NCBI RefSeq assembly: GCF_000716535.1
Contig: NZ_JNWV01000026.1
Location: 1-64,000 of the forward strand
Origin: Streptomyces flaveolus
Lineage (GTDB): Bacteria; Actinomycetota; Actinomycetes; Streptomycetales; Streptomycetaceae
DNA: 64,000 bases
Reading direction: 5' to 3'
The translations under genes were made by a program, and so were the position numbers. Positions within the stretch are counted from its first letter, which is position 1, and each line of letters opens with the position of its first letter. Positions 1 to 9,364 of this stretch are shown here, in pieces. The notes beneath the pieces are model-generated. The model did not search any database, was not told the DNA's origin, and saw only the letters and a program-made list of their open reading frames with translations.

Positions 1-28
1 GCCGGTGGCCGTTCTTGTATCCGGACTC

Positions 29-220
29 TCACTCCGACGCCGGGGCAAACGCCCGGATCAGGTGGGAACCCGTACACCACTTCTCAGGACGCAACCGTGT
101 CCTCGGCCGCATTGATTCGTGCAGGTCCTGTCTGAACACGCTGTCCTTGCCGCCCCCGTGATGCTCCAGGAACTCATCCAAACGCGCCTGAGAGAACTCA
201 TCGGCTCCGGGCACGCGCAC
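29..220 (-). CDS. Doubtful short ORF (63 aa), unrecognised
   Basis: A 63-residue open frame just downstream of the histidine kinase gene and on the same strand. I recognise no domain. The composition (DEFLEHHGGG, then a basic stretch and a lone Trp/Cys pair) is not obviously a shadow of another frame, so it may be the end of a decayed gene or simply a chance frame. No convincing ribosome binding site is visible. It is listed only because nothing else occupies this edge of the window. Confidence 0.15.
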   Translation of the reverse strand: MRVPGADEFSQARLDEFLEHHGGGKDSVFRQDLHESMRPRTRLRPEKWCTGSHLIRAFAPASE

Positions 221-250
221 GGAACCACAAGGCCTGGTCCGGCGTCCGCC

Positions 251-1801
251 TCACGCCTTCCCGTCGGCGACCCCTCGGTGTGACGGGTCGGGCAGCGGGA
301 GCTCGATGCGGAAGGCGCAGCCCTGGCCGGGTGCGGTGTCGAGGGTGATACGGCCGTCGTGTGCGGTGACGAGGGCGTGCGCGATGGCGAGGCCGAGGCC
401 GGAGCCGCCGGTGGCGCGGGTGCGGGAGTCGTCGGTGCGGTAGAAGCGGTCGAAGACACGTTCGCGTTCGGTGGGCGTGAGGCCGGGACCCTCGTCGGCG
501 ACTTCGATGACGGCCTTGCCGCCGATGGTGCCGACGCCGATTCTGATGGGCGTGCCGGGCGGGGTGTGGATGACGGCGTTGCCGATGAGGTTGGTGACGA
601 CCTGGCACAGACGCGCCTCGTCGGCGACGGCGGGGGCGGTGGCCGGCTTGCCGCCGCCGGGTCCGGTGAGGCTCACCGGGCGGGCCGCGTCCAGGGCACG
701 AACGTCGTGGAGGGCGTCGGCGGCGAGGGTGCGCAGGTCCATGGGGGCGAGGTCGAGGGCGAAGGCCGGTGCCCGGTCCGGGCCCGCGTCCGCGGTGTCC
801 TCGTCGAGGCGGGCGAGCAGGAACATCTCCTCGACGAGCCGGGTGAGGCGTTCGGACTCCTCGGCGATGCGGGTCATGGTCTGGTCGACGTCGTCGCGGG
901 TGGGCAGGGCGCCCATGCGGTACAGGTCGGTGTAGCCCTTGATGCCGACGAGCGGCGTACGCAGTTCGTGGCTGGCGTCGGCGAAGAAGCGTCTGGTTCT
1001 CGCCTCGGCCTGCGCGCGCGCCCGGAAGGACGTGTCGATCTGGGCGAGCATCTGGTTGAGGCAGGCCGTCAGGTGTCCCACCTCGGTGTGCGGTGCGGCC
1101 AGTTCGGGGACGCGGTGGGAGTAGTCGCCAGCGGTGATGGCCGTGGTGGTCTCCTCGATCCGGGTCAGGGGGCGCAGTCCGGAGCGGACGGCGAACCAGC
1201 CGGCGGCGGTCAGGAGCGCGAGAAGGCCGGCGCCCACGGTCAGGGAGAGGTTCCGGGCCTGGGTGACGGTGCGGTCGACCTCGTCGAGGGAGGTGGCGAC
1301 GAGGACACTGCCGCGGGTGTCGGTCCGTTCGGGCGGGAAGACCTGGGCGGGCTGGGCGAGGGCGATGACCCGCCACTTGTGGTCGCCGTCCCGGGCGGTC
1401 ACGGTGAACGGGCGGCCCTCTCTGGCGAGGACGGCCGCGTGGTCGAGGGCGGGGAGTTCGGGACCGCCGCCGGGTGGCGCGGTGCTCGCGTCGAACACGC
1501 TGCGGGTGGCACCCTCGTCGTCCAGGTAGGTCACGGTGGTGTCGCCCAGGACGCTCAGGGCCCGCACACTCGGCGGGGTGCCCGTACCGGCGGGCGGTGC
1601 GAGGCGGGCCGCGATCTGGCCGGTCAGGACGAGCCGGTCGTCGACGCGGTTCTCCAGGTAGCCGCGCAGGGCCGTGGTGACGATCGCCCCCGTGCCGAGG
1701 AGGCCGACGGCGACCAGGGCGACGGAGAGGCACAGCAGGCGGGTGCGGAGGGAAACCCGGCTCGGCCGTCCGCCGGTCGGCCACCGGGCCGGGCGCTTCA
1801 T
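251..1801 (-). CDS. Two-component sensor histidine kinase, HAMP type
   Basis: Membrane sensor kinase of 516 residues that would phosphorylate the response regulator encoded immediately upstream. An N-terminal membrane segment (about 21-47) and a second (about 185-205) bracket an extracellular sensor of roughly 135 residues. A HAMP linker follows (about 206-258), then the dimerisation/phosphoacceptor box ASHELRTP with His278. The ATPase domain carries an N-box (NLIGNAV), a G1 box (DEGPGL) and a G2 box (GGSGLGLAI). The ATG overlaps the regulator's TGA by four bases (ATGA), so the two are translationally coupled. The stimulus cannot be read from the sequence, but the upstream co-directional exporter genes suggest an envelope or toxic-compound response. 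Pairing and class are secure; no specific named system is claimed. Confidence 0.93.
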   Translation of the reverse strand: MKRPARWPTGGRPSRVSLRTRLLCLSVALVAVGLLGTGAIVTTALRGYLENRVDDRLVLTGQIAARLAPPAGTGTPPSVRALSVLGDTTVTYLDDEGATRSVFDASTAPPGGGPELPALDHAAVLAREGRPFTVTARDGDHKWRVIALAQPAQVFPPERTDTRGSVLVATSLDEVDRTVTQARNLSLTVGAGLLALLTAAGWFAVRSGLRPLTRIEETTTAITAGDYSHRVPELAAPHTEVGHLTACLNQMLAQIDTSFRARAQAEARTRRFFADASHELRTPLVGIKGYTDLYRMGALPTRDDVDQTMTRIAEESERLTRLVEEMFLLARLDEDTADAGPDRAPAFALDLAPMDLRTLAADALHDVRALDAARPVSLTGPGGGKPATAPAVADEARLCQVVTNLIGNAVIHTPPGTPIRIGVGTIGGKAVIEVADEGPGLTPTERERVFDRFYRTDDSRTRATGGSGLGLAIAHALVTAHDGRITLDTAPGQGCAFRIELPLPDPSHRGVADGKA

Positions 1802-2562
1802 GGCCGGGGCTCGCGGATCACGTAGCCCACGCCTCGGACGGTGTGGATGAGTTTGGGCTCACCCGTGTCGACCTTCCGGCGCAGATAGCTGATGTATGTG
1901 TCGACGATGCTGGGGTCGCCGCCGAAGTCGTACTCCCACACGCTGTGCAGGATCTGGTTCTTCGTCATGGTGCGGTCCGTGTTGGCCACCAGGAAGTGCA
2001 GGAGGCGGAACTCGGTCGGGGACAGTCGCACGGTGCGGCCGGCCCGGGTGACGTGGTGGCTGCCGGGTTCGAGCGCCAGGTCGCCGACCACGAGCCGGAC
2101 GGGCTGCTCGCCTCGGGTACGGCGCAGGACGGCATGGATGCGGGCGATGAGCTCTTCGAGGTCGAAGGGTTTGGTGACGTAGTCGTCGCCTCCGAGATGC
2201 AGGCCGTGCAGCCGGTCCTGGCGTTCGTCCCGTGCGGTGACGAAGAGGACCGGAACGTCCCCGCCCTGGCCGGGAAGGGGTGAGCGGGGCTGGGCCCGCA
2301 GACGGCGGATCACCTCGAAGCCGTCCATGTCCGGGAGCATGACGTCGAGCAGGACGAGGTCGGGCGTGTGCCGCGCGGCCAGGTCGAGGGCCTCCTGGCC
2401 GGTGGCGGCGGCCTCCACCTCGAAGCCGGCGTAGCGCAGAGCGGTGCGCAGCAACTCCCGGACCGTGGGCTCGTCGTCGACGACGAGCAGGTGGCTGGGG
2501 CGACCCGCGGGGTGGTGCGCGGGGGGTGTCGGTGCCGCCATGGTGTGGATCGCCGCCTTCAC
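1798..2562 (-). CDS. OmpR/PhoB-family response regulator
   Basis: DNA-binding response regulator of 254 residues. The receiver domain (about 23-140) has the acidic pair D29/D30, phosphoacceptor D73 (LLDVMLPDMDG), T109 and K131 (VTKPF). The C-terminal winged helix (about 155-250) ends in the family-typical VDTYISYLRRKV and TVRGVGYVIR stretch. The frame opens at a GTG at 2562; an ATG seven codons further in (2541) is an equally possible start, and neither has a strong Shine-Dalgarno sequence. The gene lies 36 bp after the membrane-protein gene and overlaps the kinase gene by four bases. It is probably the last-but-one gene of a four-gene operon and may regulate that operon itself (inference). 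Confidence 0.93.
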   Translation of the reverse strand: MKAAIHTMAAPTPPAHHPAGRPSHLLVVDDEPTVRELLRTALRYAGFEVEAAATGQEALDLAARHTPDLVLLDVMLPDMDGFEVIRRLRAQPRSPLPGQGGDVPVLFVTARDERQDRLHGLHLGGDDYVTKPFDLEELIARIHAVLRRTRGEQPVRLVVGDLALEPGSHHVTRAGRTVRLSPTEFRLLHFLVANTDRTMTKNQILHSVWEYDFGGDPSIVDTYISYLRRKVDTGEPKLIHTVRGVGYVIREPRP

Positions 2563-2598
2563 GAGCAGGACTGGACTTCTGAGGAGATCACACGGCGC

Positions 2599-4119
2599 TC
2601 ACGACGCCGAGTCGGACGTCACCCGGGACGGCGTGGACCGTGCGCCGGCCGGCCGTCGGGGTGCCGTGCCCGGCTGGCCCGCCGCCGGGCCCCGGCGGCG
2701 GGCCCTTCGGCTCTGCAGGCGGCTGCCACCGTAGCCCCCGAGGGCGGCCAGGACGAACCCGGTGAGAGCGGACAGTCCCGCAGTGGCGTCGAGACCGGCC
2801 GTGACGCCGCCCATCTCGTTGCCCATGAGGCTGATGCCGATCCGCAGCGACCCGCGGGCCAGGAGAGGGAACACCAGGGTCACGGCGCCGACGGCGATGC
2901 CCATCCGCAGCGCGGTCTCCGCATGGCGGTCGAGTGGGGACTCGGACTCCTCTCTCGGGGTGCGCGCCGGGGTGCGGGAGGCGGCGGCATACCCGGCGGC
3001 CACCAGCAGGAGCAGCGTCAGGAGCAGGCCGAGGACCCACAGGGGCACGCCGGCGCCCGACCAGCCGCCGAGGTCGACGGACCTGTCCGTACCCTGCGTA
3101 CCGTCCTGGGCGCCGCCGCCGAGCATGCCGAGCATCCCGCCGCCGTCCGGCTGGATGCGGTGTACGCCCGCCTCCCAGGAGGTACCGAGGCCGGCGGTGA
3201 ACAGCACGCCGATCAGGTTGGGGCCGATCAGCAGCAGCAGACCGGCCGCTCGGGCCGCCTGTTCCCGTCCGGTCAGGGCCGCGGCCCCGGCCAGGAGCGC
3301 GACGGCGAGGGCCGAGAGGCACAGCACCGCGGCGAGTCCGGTCAGGGTGGAGGTGACGGGGTTCCACTTCAGTCGCGGGCGGCCCAGGGCGAGGGGGCGC
3401 GGGAGTGTCGTACGGCGGGCCGCGAGGCAACCGAGAGCGAGGACGGCACCCACCCACAGCACGCCGAGGAAGGCGGTCGCCGCCGCGTCGGTCTCGAACA
3501 CCACCGAGGACAACGCCTTGGTGACACCTCCGCCCTCGCCCCCTCCGGTGAACCGGCTGAACGCTCCCGACGCCGTTCCCCTGCCGAACCGTTCCGTCGC
3601 GGACTCGGGCAGCCGGGCGGTGCCCTGAGCCACGGCGGCCAGGACGGGGAACACCACGGCCGCGGTCACCAGCGCGCCGCCGCACCGGGCCCACAGCAGC
3701 GCCGCGGCGGGCCGCTGCCGTCGGCGCAAGGGCCTGAAGAAGCCGACCCCCAGGACGGCCGTGCCGAGGAACGTCAGCGTCAGCGGCGTCACCGCCACCG
3801 CACCGCTCAGGCCGAGGCTCGACCCGCCACCGCCGCCGAGACCGCCGAGCAGCCCGCCGAGGCCGCCGCCCTGCCCACCGCCGTCGGCCGACCAGGCAGA
3901 GGGGGCCGACTCCAGCGTGACGCCGCCACCGACGGCCGTGCTCACCATCATCGGCACGAGGCGGGAGACCGGGGCGATCGCTCCGGCGCCCAGGGCGGCG
4001 AGTGCCGCCCACGCGGCGGCGGCCATCGCCACGACCGCGGTCGCGACGGACAGGGCGCCTTCGAGACCGTGGCGCGACGGTGAACCGGGAGGAGCAGGGC
4101 GAGATGGGGCGGAGGACAT
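2599..4119 (-). CDS. Streptophobe-family polytopic membrane protein
   Basis: Very hydrophobic 506-residue integral membrane protein with about ten membrane segments. Early in the sequence there is an Ala-rich segment followed by an extracellular-looking Gly-rich loop (repeated GGLGG units near residues 80-95), then TPLTLTFLG entering the next helix. This layout matches, from memory, the 'streptophobe' family, which is largely confined to Streptomyces and has no known biochemical function. The Ala/Gly-rich composition means homology should be judged by topology rather than by motifs. It sits 60 bp after the MMPL exporter gene and 36 bp before the response regulator gene on the same strand, implying shared transcription and a possible partnership with the exporter or sensor kinase (inference). 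Confidence 0.75.
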   Translation of the reverse strand: MSSAPSRPAPPGSPSRHGLEGALSVATAVVAMAAAAWAALAALGAGAIAPVSRLVPMMVSTAVGGGVTLESAPSAWSADGGGQGGGLGGLLGGLGGGGGSSLGLSGAVAVTPLTLTFLGTAVLGVGFFRPLRRRQRPAAALLWARCGGALVTAAVVFPVLAAVAQGTARLPESATERFGRGTASGAFSRFTGGGEGGGVTKALSSVVFETDAAATAFLGVLWVGAVLALGCLAARRTTLPRPLALGRPRLKWNPVTSTLTGLAAVLCLSALAVALLAGAAALTGREQAARAAGLLLLIGPNLIGVLFTAGLGTSWEAGVHRIQPDGGGMLGMLGGGAQDGTQGTDRSVDLGGWSGAGVPLWVLGLLLTLLLLVAAGYAAASRTPARTPREESESPLDRHAETALRMGIAVGAVTLVFPLLARGSLRIGISLMGNEMGGVTAGLDATAGLSALTGFVLAALGGYGGSRLQSRRARRRGPAAGQPGTAPRRPAGARSTPSRVTSDSAS

Positions 4120-4179
4120 GGGCAGGCTCCTGTGGACGGAAGAGGGGGAGGAAGCGGCACGGGCCCTGACGTAGGCGGA

Positions 4180-6420
4180 TCAGACGGCGGAGCCCCGGCG
4201 GCCGCCGCTGCCCGCTGTCCCGACGGCGGGGTCCGGGCCGGCGCCGGGTACGGCGGCGGGCGCCGTCGCGGCACCGTCCGCCTCTCGTTCGAGCCGCTCG
4301 CCTTCGACATCCAGGTGGGGCACGAGCCGGTCCAGCCATCGGGGAAGGCGCCAGGCGCGCCGGCCGAGCAGGGCCAGGACGGCCGGGACCATCGCCATGC
4401 GGACGACGAACGCGTCGAAGAGGACGGCGGCGGCGAGCCCGAAGCCGATGGTCTTGAGCATCTGCTCGTCGGATCCCATGAAGGCGGCGAAGACGGAGAT
4501 CATGATCACGGCGGCGGCGGTCACCACCCGTGCGCTGTGCTCGAAGCCGCTGACCACGGAGTCCTTCGGCGACTGCCCGTGCACGTACGCCTCGCGCATC
4601 CGGGTCACGAGGAACACCTCGTAGTCCATGGCGAGGCCGAAGACGACGCCCACCATGAAGATCGGGGTCATCGACATCACCGGTCCCGGGACCGCGACCC
4701 CGAAGAGGGAGGACAGCCAGCCCCACTGGAAGACCGCGACCACCGCGCCGAGGCCGGCCAGGACCGACAGCAGGAAGCCCAGGGCCGCCTTGAGCGGGAC
4801 GAGGAGGGACCGGAAGACGGCGATCAGCAGCAGGAACGCCAGGCCGACCACGAGTGCCAGGTACGGGAGGAGGGCGTCGGACAGCTTCTGCGACACGTCC
4901 ACGTTCATCGCCGTCGACCCGGCGACCAGAACGCGGGCGCCGTGCTCGCTCGCGACCGCGGGGTCGCGCAGCGCGTGCACCAGGTCGGCCGTCTTTGCGC
5001 CGGCCGGCGCGGTGACCGGTACGACGGTGAGGACGGCGGTGTCACCCGCCGTGCTCAGCCGGGGCTGCCCGACCGCGGCGACGTCCTTCCTGCCCCGGAT
5101 CTCCGCGGCGACGTCGCGGGCGGCCTCCTGGGCGCTGCCGCCGCCGTCGGCCTGGACGACCACCGTCAGGGGGCCGTTGTAGCCGGGACCGAAGCCGTCG
5201 GCGACCAGGTCGTACGCGCGGCGCTGCGTGGTCGAGGCGGGTTTGGACTCGTCGCCCGGGAGCCCCATGTCCAAAGAGGCCGCGGGTACGGCGACCACGC
5301 CGAGCAGGGCGACGCCGCCCAACAGGACGGCGACCGGGCGCCGGACGACGAACCGGGCCCAGCGCACGCCCATGGCCTGCTTCGGCCGGCCGTCCTTACC
5401 GAGGCGCCGCGGGCGGGTGGGACGGATGCGGCGTCCGAGGAGGCCGAGCAGCGCGGGGATCAGGGTGACGGCGATCAGCATCGCGATGACGACCGTGCCG
5501 GCGGCGGCGAGGCCCATCTGCGTGAGCAGCGGGATGCCGACCACGCTCAGTCCCGCGAGGGCGATGATCACGGTGAGACCGGCGAAGACGACCGCGGACC
5601 CCGCGGTGCCCACCGCGTGAGCGGCCGCCGCTTCCCGGTCCCTGCCCCGGGCGAGTTCGGCGCGGTAGCGGGAGACGACGAACAGCGCGTAGTCGATACC
5701 GACGGCCAGGCCGATCATGGTGGCGAGACCACTGGTGGTCGAGCCGAGCCCGAGCGGCTCCGCGAGCACCTTGATCGCCAGGCCGCCGATGCCGACGCCG
5801 AGGACGGCGGTGAGCAGCGGGAGGCCGGCCGCGAGTAGCGAGCCGAAGGTGATGACGAGTACCACGGCGGCGACGGCCAGGCCGAGGGCCTCGGAGGAAT
5901 GTCCGCCGGCCATCGCGTTGACGGCGTTGCCGCCGACCTCGACGGTCAGCTTCTGCGAGCCCGCCCGTTCGACGGTGTCCTGCAGCGCGTCGCGCGAGCT
6001 CTCCTCGAGCTGTGAGGCGGGCACCTCGTACGACACCTGTGCGTACGCGCTGGAGCCGTCCTCGCTCACCGAGCGGGTGGCGTACGGGTCGGTGACGCGT
6101 ACGACCTGGGGGCCGTCCCCGAGTTCTCGGACCGTCTCCCGGACGGCCTTCTTCTCCTCGGGGTCGGTGACCTTGCCGTCCTCCGCCCGGAACACCACCC
6201 GGGCCGTCGCGCCGTCGGCCTTCAGCTCCGGGAAGCTCTCCTCCAGCACGTCGTACGCCTGCTGTGCCTGCGTGCCGGGCATCGAGAAGTCGTTGGGCGG
6301 CGCGGCGGGAGCCCTCCCGGCCAGCACGCCCGTGCCCACGAGCAGCACCACCCACAGCAGCGCGACCGGCCGGCGCCTCCGGAAGGAGAACCGGCCCAGC
6401 CTGGAAAGGAACGTGGCCAC
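4180..6420 (-). CDS. MMPL/RND-family exporter
   Basis: Proton-driven MMPL-type transporter of 746 residues, likely exporting lipids or hydrophobic compounds across the membrane. It has the duplicated RND architecture. TM1 (about 17-37) is followed by a large extracellular loop (about 40-185) and a bundle of five helices. The second half repeats this, with a loop at about 385-525 and the final helix bundle ending near 710. The conserved helix stretch GLAVGIDYALFVVSRYR (first half) and its counterpart FGLAMDYEVFLVTRMRE (second half) carry the acidic-aromatic pair associated with proton relay. A charged cytoplasmic tail ends the protein. It begins the minus-strand cluster with the streptophobe protein and the two-component system, which probably control or serve it. 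Confidence 0.92.
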   Translation of the reverse strand: MATFLSRLGRFSFRRRRPVALLWVVLLVGTGVLAGRAPAAPPNDFSMPGTQAQQAYDVLEESFPELKADGATARVVFRAEDGKVTDPEEKKAVRETVRELGDGPQVVRVTDPYATRSVSEDGSSAYAQVSYEVPASQLEESSRDALQDTVERAGSQKLTVEVGGNAVNAMAGGHSSEALGLAVAAVVLVITFGSLLAAGLPLLTAVLGVGIGGLAIKVLAEPLGLGSTTSGLATMIGLAVGIDYALFVVSRYRAELARGRDREAAAAHAVGTAGSAVVFAGLTVIIALAGLSVVGIPLLTQMGLAAAGTVVIAMLIAVTLIPALLGLLGRRIRPTRPRRLGKDGRPKQAMGVRWARFVVRRPVAVLLGGVALLGVVAVPAASLDMGLPGDESKPASTTQRRAYDLVADGFGPGYNGPLTVVVQADGGGSAQEAARDVAAEIRGRKDVAAVGQPRLSTAGDTAVLTVVPVTAPAGAKTADLVHALRDPAVASEHGARVLVAGSTAMNVDVSQKLSDALLPYLALVVGLAFLLLIAVFRSLLVPLKAALGFLLSVLAGLGAVVAVFQWGWLSSLFGVAVPGPVMSMTPIFMVGVVFGLAMDYEVFLVTRMREAYVHGQSPKDSVVSGFEHSARVVTAAAVIMISVFAAFMGSDEQMLKTIGFGLAAAVLFDAFVVRMAMVPAVLALLGRRAWRLPRWLDRLVPHLDVEGERLEREADGAATAPAAVPGAGPDPAVGTAGSGGRRGSAV

Positions 6421-6597
6421 AGCGAGGGCTCCTAGTCAGGTCGAGGCTTCGTCGGAACAATCACCGACGCTGTCACCCCGGCCTGAACGCACTCGGAGAG
6501 TTCCTGGGAGTCTTCTGAGAGATCCGCCGCCACGGCGCGGCCGGACGGCGGGATCCGCGCCGAGACCACCGCCGGCGCGGCCCGATTCACAGAAAAC

Positions 6598-7785
6598 TCA
6601 CCGGGTCGCCGCGAGGTGGTCGCCGATCCGCAGGAACGCCTGGACGAGCGGCGCGACCCGCACCTCCGGCGAAATCACCTGGGAACCGAAGTGGACGGCG
6701 ACGAGGTCGAGGCCGGGCGAGACGAACAGCCGCTGGCCATGGATTCCGCTGGCCATGTACGAGCCATAGGGGTCGTTCGGAATCCACCACAGGTCGTGGT
6801 ACGAGAGCGTGGCCGGCGAGTCGGGGGGCGCGGCGGGGAAACGCACGCGGCGGGGGTAGCCGTCCGGGACACCGCTGGTGATCGTCGTGGCCACCTCCTC
6901 GGGCACGACCTGCCGGTCGCCGACCGCCCCGCCGCGGCGCAGCATCTCGCCGACGCGGGCGACGTCGCGCGCGGTGGCGCTGAAGCCGCCGCAGGCCGCC
7001 TCGACCCCATCGCCGTCGAGGATGTAGTAGGCGTCCTCCTCGGCGCCGATCTTCGACCAGATCATCTCGCTGAGCAGCGCCGAGGTGCTCAGGCCCGTGA
7101 CCCTGCGCAGGACCTCGGCCAGTGCCTCGACGTTGCCGTTCTCGTAGCGGAACCCGGTCCCCGGCCGGCCGGTGGCGCGGGCGGTCAGGAGGTGCTCACG
7201 GATGGTGGTCGGACCGTTGTAGCCGTAGGGCCGCAGCTGCGGTGCGAGCACGGCGTAGTACCGCTGGGCCTCGATCGCCTTGTCGAAGGGCCGGCCCGCG
7301 TAACCGACCTGGGTGCCCATGTGCAGCAGGTCCTCGACCGGGGCGTCACCGAAGGCGGTTCCGGCGAGTTCGGGGACGTAGGCGGAGGCCTGGGCCGACC
7401 GGTCCAGCAGGCCCTGATGCGCCAGTGTCGCCGCCATCAGTCCGATGTAGGACTTGGCCGCCGAGGCGTTGAAGTGCGGGGTGTGCGCCTCGGTGCCGTG
7501 CCGGTACGTCTCGTGGACGACGCTGCCCCGGTGCAGCACCAGGAACGCGTCCGTCTGCGCGGCGGCGAACAGGTCCGGCAGCGTCATCTCGGCCCCGCCG
7601 ATGTCGAGGGCGAGCCCGTCGAGGGCGTCGGGCTCCCCCGGTAGGGCTCGGGCGGGTTCGGGTCCGCGCCACACCCGGCGGCTGGGGGAGAGTTCGCGGC
7701 CCGCGGACGTGAAGCGGCGGATCCATGCCGGGTCGGTGTAGCCGCGGGTCCACGGGAGGTCACCGAGGCGGGTCGAGTCGTTCAC
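6598..7785 (-). CDS. Serine hydrolase, class C beta-lactamase fold
   Basis: Cytoplasmic enzyme of the beta-lactamase/6-aminohexanoate-dimer hydrolase/esterase superfamily; no export signal is visible. The nucleophile motif is SAAK (Ser119 and Lys122 counted from an ATG at 7818). A YEN triad matches the Tyr-x-Asn box, and GIHGQ near the C-terminus supplies the HxG box in place of KTG, as in NylB-like esterases and amidases. I chose the GTG at 7785 because an ACGGAG Shine-Dalgarno lies six bases upstream. The in-frame ATG at 7818 has none and nearly abuts the putative operator at 7824-7845. The gene is divergent from an MFS transporter, suggesting hydrolysis of an imported amide or ester. The substrate is unknown. 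Confidence 0.85.
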   Translation of the reverse strand: MNDSTRLGDLPWTRGYTDPAWIRRFTSAGRELSPSRRVWRGPEPARALPGEPDALDGLALDIGGAEMTLPDLFAAAQTDAFLVLHRGSVVHETYRHGTEAHTPHFNASAAKSYIGLMAATLAHQGLLDRSAQASAYVPELAGTAFGDAPVEDLLHMGTQVGYAGRPFDKAIEAQRYYAVLAPQLRPYGYNGPTTIREHLLTARATGRPGTGFRYENGNVEALAEVLRRVTGLSTSALLSEMIWSKIGAEEDAYYILDGDGVEAACGGFSATARDVARVGEMLRRGGAVGDRQVVPEEVATTITSGVPDGYPRRVRFPAAPPDSPATLSYHDLWWIPNDPYGSYMASGIHGQRLFVSPGLDLVAVHFGSQVISPEVRVAPLVQAFLRIGDHLAATR

Positions 7786-7823
7786 GGGCAACTCCGTCAC
7801 TGCAAAGGTCTTGAACATGAGCG

Positions 7824-7845
7824 CAATTAACGTACAACCTGTTCA
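7824..7845. promoter_or_regulatory. Putative TetR operator, copy 1
   Basis: Read on the minus strand this is TGAACAGGTTGTACGT followed by TAATTG. It matches the sequence at 10032-10052 in all but a few positions and contains the symmetric core ACA-NNN-TGT. Together with flanking bases it forms GTnnAACnnGTTnnAC. It lies in the divergent promoter between the hydrolase and MFS genes. A shared site at both divergent promoters of this locus points to the single TetR regulator encoded at 9365-9961. Confidence 0.55.
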
Positions 7846-7994
7846 ACACCGGATGACAGCCCCTCGCCGACGGAAAGCCCTGGGGCAGCAGTCACGCGTC
7901 CGTCATGCCCCGCGACCGCCGGCCCGGCCGGCCTCGGTCGCCGGCCGCCGCGCCGTTCCCCGCACGCTTCCCCTCCGAGCCGCAGGAGTGCCCC

Positions 7995-9347
7995 ATGGTC
8001 GAACCGTCCTCGCCCGCGCCACCCCGTGCGGGGGCTGACGCCCCCTCCCGTCCGGCATTCGACCGCCGGCGGGCCTGGCTGATCACCGCGTTGATCGTGA
8101 CGTTCATGCTCATCAACTACGCCGACAAGTCCGTCCTGGGACTCGCGGCCGTCCCGATCATGGACGAGCTGGGCATCAGCAACAGCACCTACGGGCTAAT
8201 CTCCAGCTCGTTCGCGCTGCTGTTCAGCCTCTCCGGTCTGATCGTCGGCTTTGCCTCGGCGCGCGTCTCCAGCCGGGTCCTGCTGTTCACGATGGCCGCT
8301 CTGTGGGCGGTGGCCCAGCTGCCGGTGCTGTTCGTGGCCTCCGTGCCCGCACTCGTGGCGGGGCGGGTGCTGCTGGGGGCGGCGGAGGGACCCGCGGCCT
8401 CGATGTCGATGCACGCCCTGTACAAGTGGTTCCCGGCGGACCGCCGGGGCCTGCCCTCGGCGCTCCAGATCAGCGGTGCCGCGCTGGGCACGCTGATCGC
8501 GGCGCCGGTGGTGACATGGCTGATCACCGGCTTCGGGTGGCGTTCCGCCTTCGCGGTGCTCGCCGTGACCAGCCTGGTGTGGAGCCTGGTGTGGTGGCGG
8601 GTGGGACATGACGGCCCGTACGGGGAGGGGCGCGCGCGGCGCTCACGGCCGGCCGACGGCACCGCGCGGGCAGCGCTTCACACGCAGCGGCTGCCGTACC
8701 GGCGCCTGCTGTTGAACGGCACGGTGCTCGGAAGCATCGCCGCGGCCTTCGGCGGATCCTGGGCCCTCGCCCTGAGCCACGCCTGGCTGCCCGTGTACCT
8801 GCGGACGCAGCTCGGCATGAGGCCGAGCACCGCGGCCACGCTCATCAGCGCCATCTCCGCTTTCAGCCTCGTCCTGCTGCTCGCGACGCCACCCCTCCTC
8901 GACCGGCTGCACCGGCGCGGCCTCTCGCGCCGGTGGTCGAGCGGCGCCCCGCAGGGCATCGCGGTGGCCGTCGCGGCGCTGGCCATGGCCGCACTCCCGC
9001 TCGCCACCGGCTGGGCCCACATCGCCCTGCTCGCCGTCGCCTTCGGCGGCCACGCCATCGTGTTCCCCCTGCACTACATGACGGCGTCCGCGGTCGTGCC
9101 TCCGCCCCGGCGAGGTGCGGTCTTCGGCATCGTCGCCGCGACCGGCACCCTGCCCGGGCTGATCGCCCCGTACCTGACCGGACGCCTGCTGGACTCCGCC
9201 GCCTCACCCGGCACCGGGTACGACCACGCTTTCCTGCTGTCCGCCGCCGTCATGCTGGCCTGCGGTCTGACGGCCCTGGTCGCCATCCGGCCGGAACGCG
9301 ACGCGCGACGACTGGGCGTGACCGAGGGAACCGGCCCCACGCCCTGA
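7995..9347 (+). CDS. MFS transporter
   Basis: Major facilitator superfamily permease of 450 residues with twelve predicted membrane helices. The family signature is visible after helix 2 (GFASARVSSR, the loop 2-3 region), and the N-terminal helix contains NYADKSVLG, typical of organic-acid or sugar-acid:cation symporters. The start at 7995 is chosen because CAGGAG lies six bases before that ATG; longer in-frame readings lack a ribosome binding site. The gene diverges from the hydrolase gene across about 200 bp holding the first putative TetR operator, and it ends 17 bp from the convergent tetR gene. It likely imports the substrate of the neighbouring hydrolase and acyl-CoA enzymes (inference). 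Confidence 0.9.
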   Translation: MVEPSSPAPPRAGADAPSRPAFDRRRAWLITALIVTFMLINYADKSVLGLAAVPIMDELGISNSTYGLISSSFALLFSLSGLIVGFASARVSSRVLLFTMAALWAVAQLPVLFVASVPALVAGRVLLGAAEGPAASMSMHALYKWFPADRRGLPSALQISGAALGTLIAAPVVTWLITGFGWRSAFAVLAVTSLVWSLVWWRVGHDGPYGEGRARRSRPADGTARAALHTQRLPYRRLLLNGTVLGSIAAAFGGSWALALSHAWLPVYLRTQLGMRPSTAATLISAISAFSLVLLLATPPLLDRLHRRGLSRRWSSGAPQGIAVAVAALAMAALPLATGWAHIALLAVAFGGHAIVFPLHYMTASAVVPPPRRGAVFGIVAATGTLPGLIAPYLTGRLLDSAASPGTGYDHAFLLSAAVMLACGLTALVAIRPERDARRLGVTEGTGPTP

Positions 9348-9364
9348 GGGCTCTGGTCGAAGGC

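Noticed and set aside
2368..4083. 571-codon plus-strand frame opposite the streptophobe gene
   Set aside because: Antisense artefact; the minus-strand product has a clear membrane topology and operon context.
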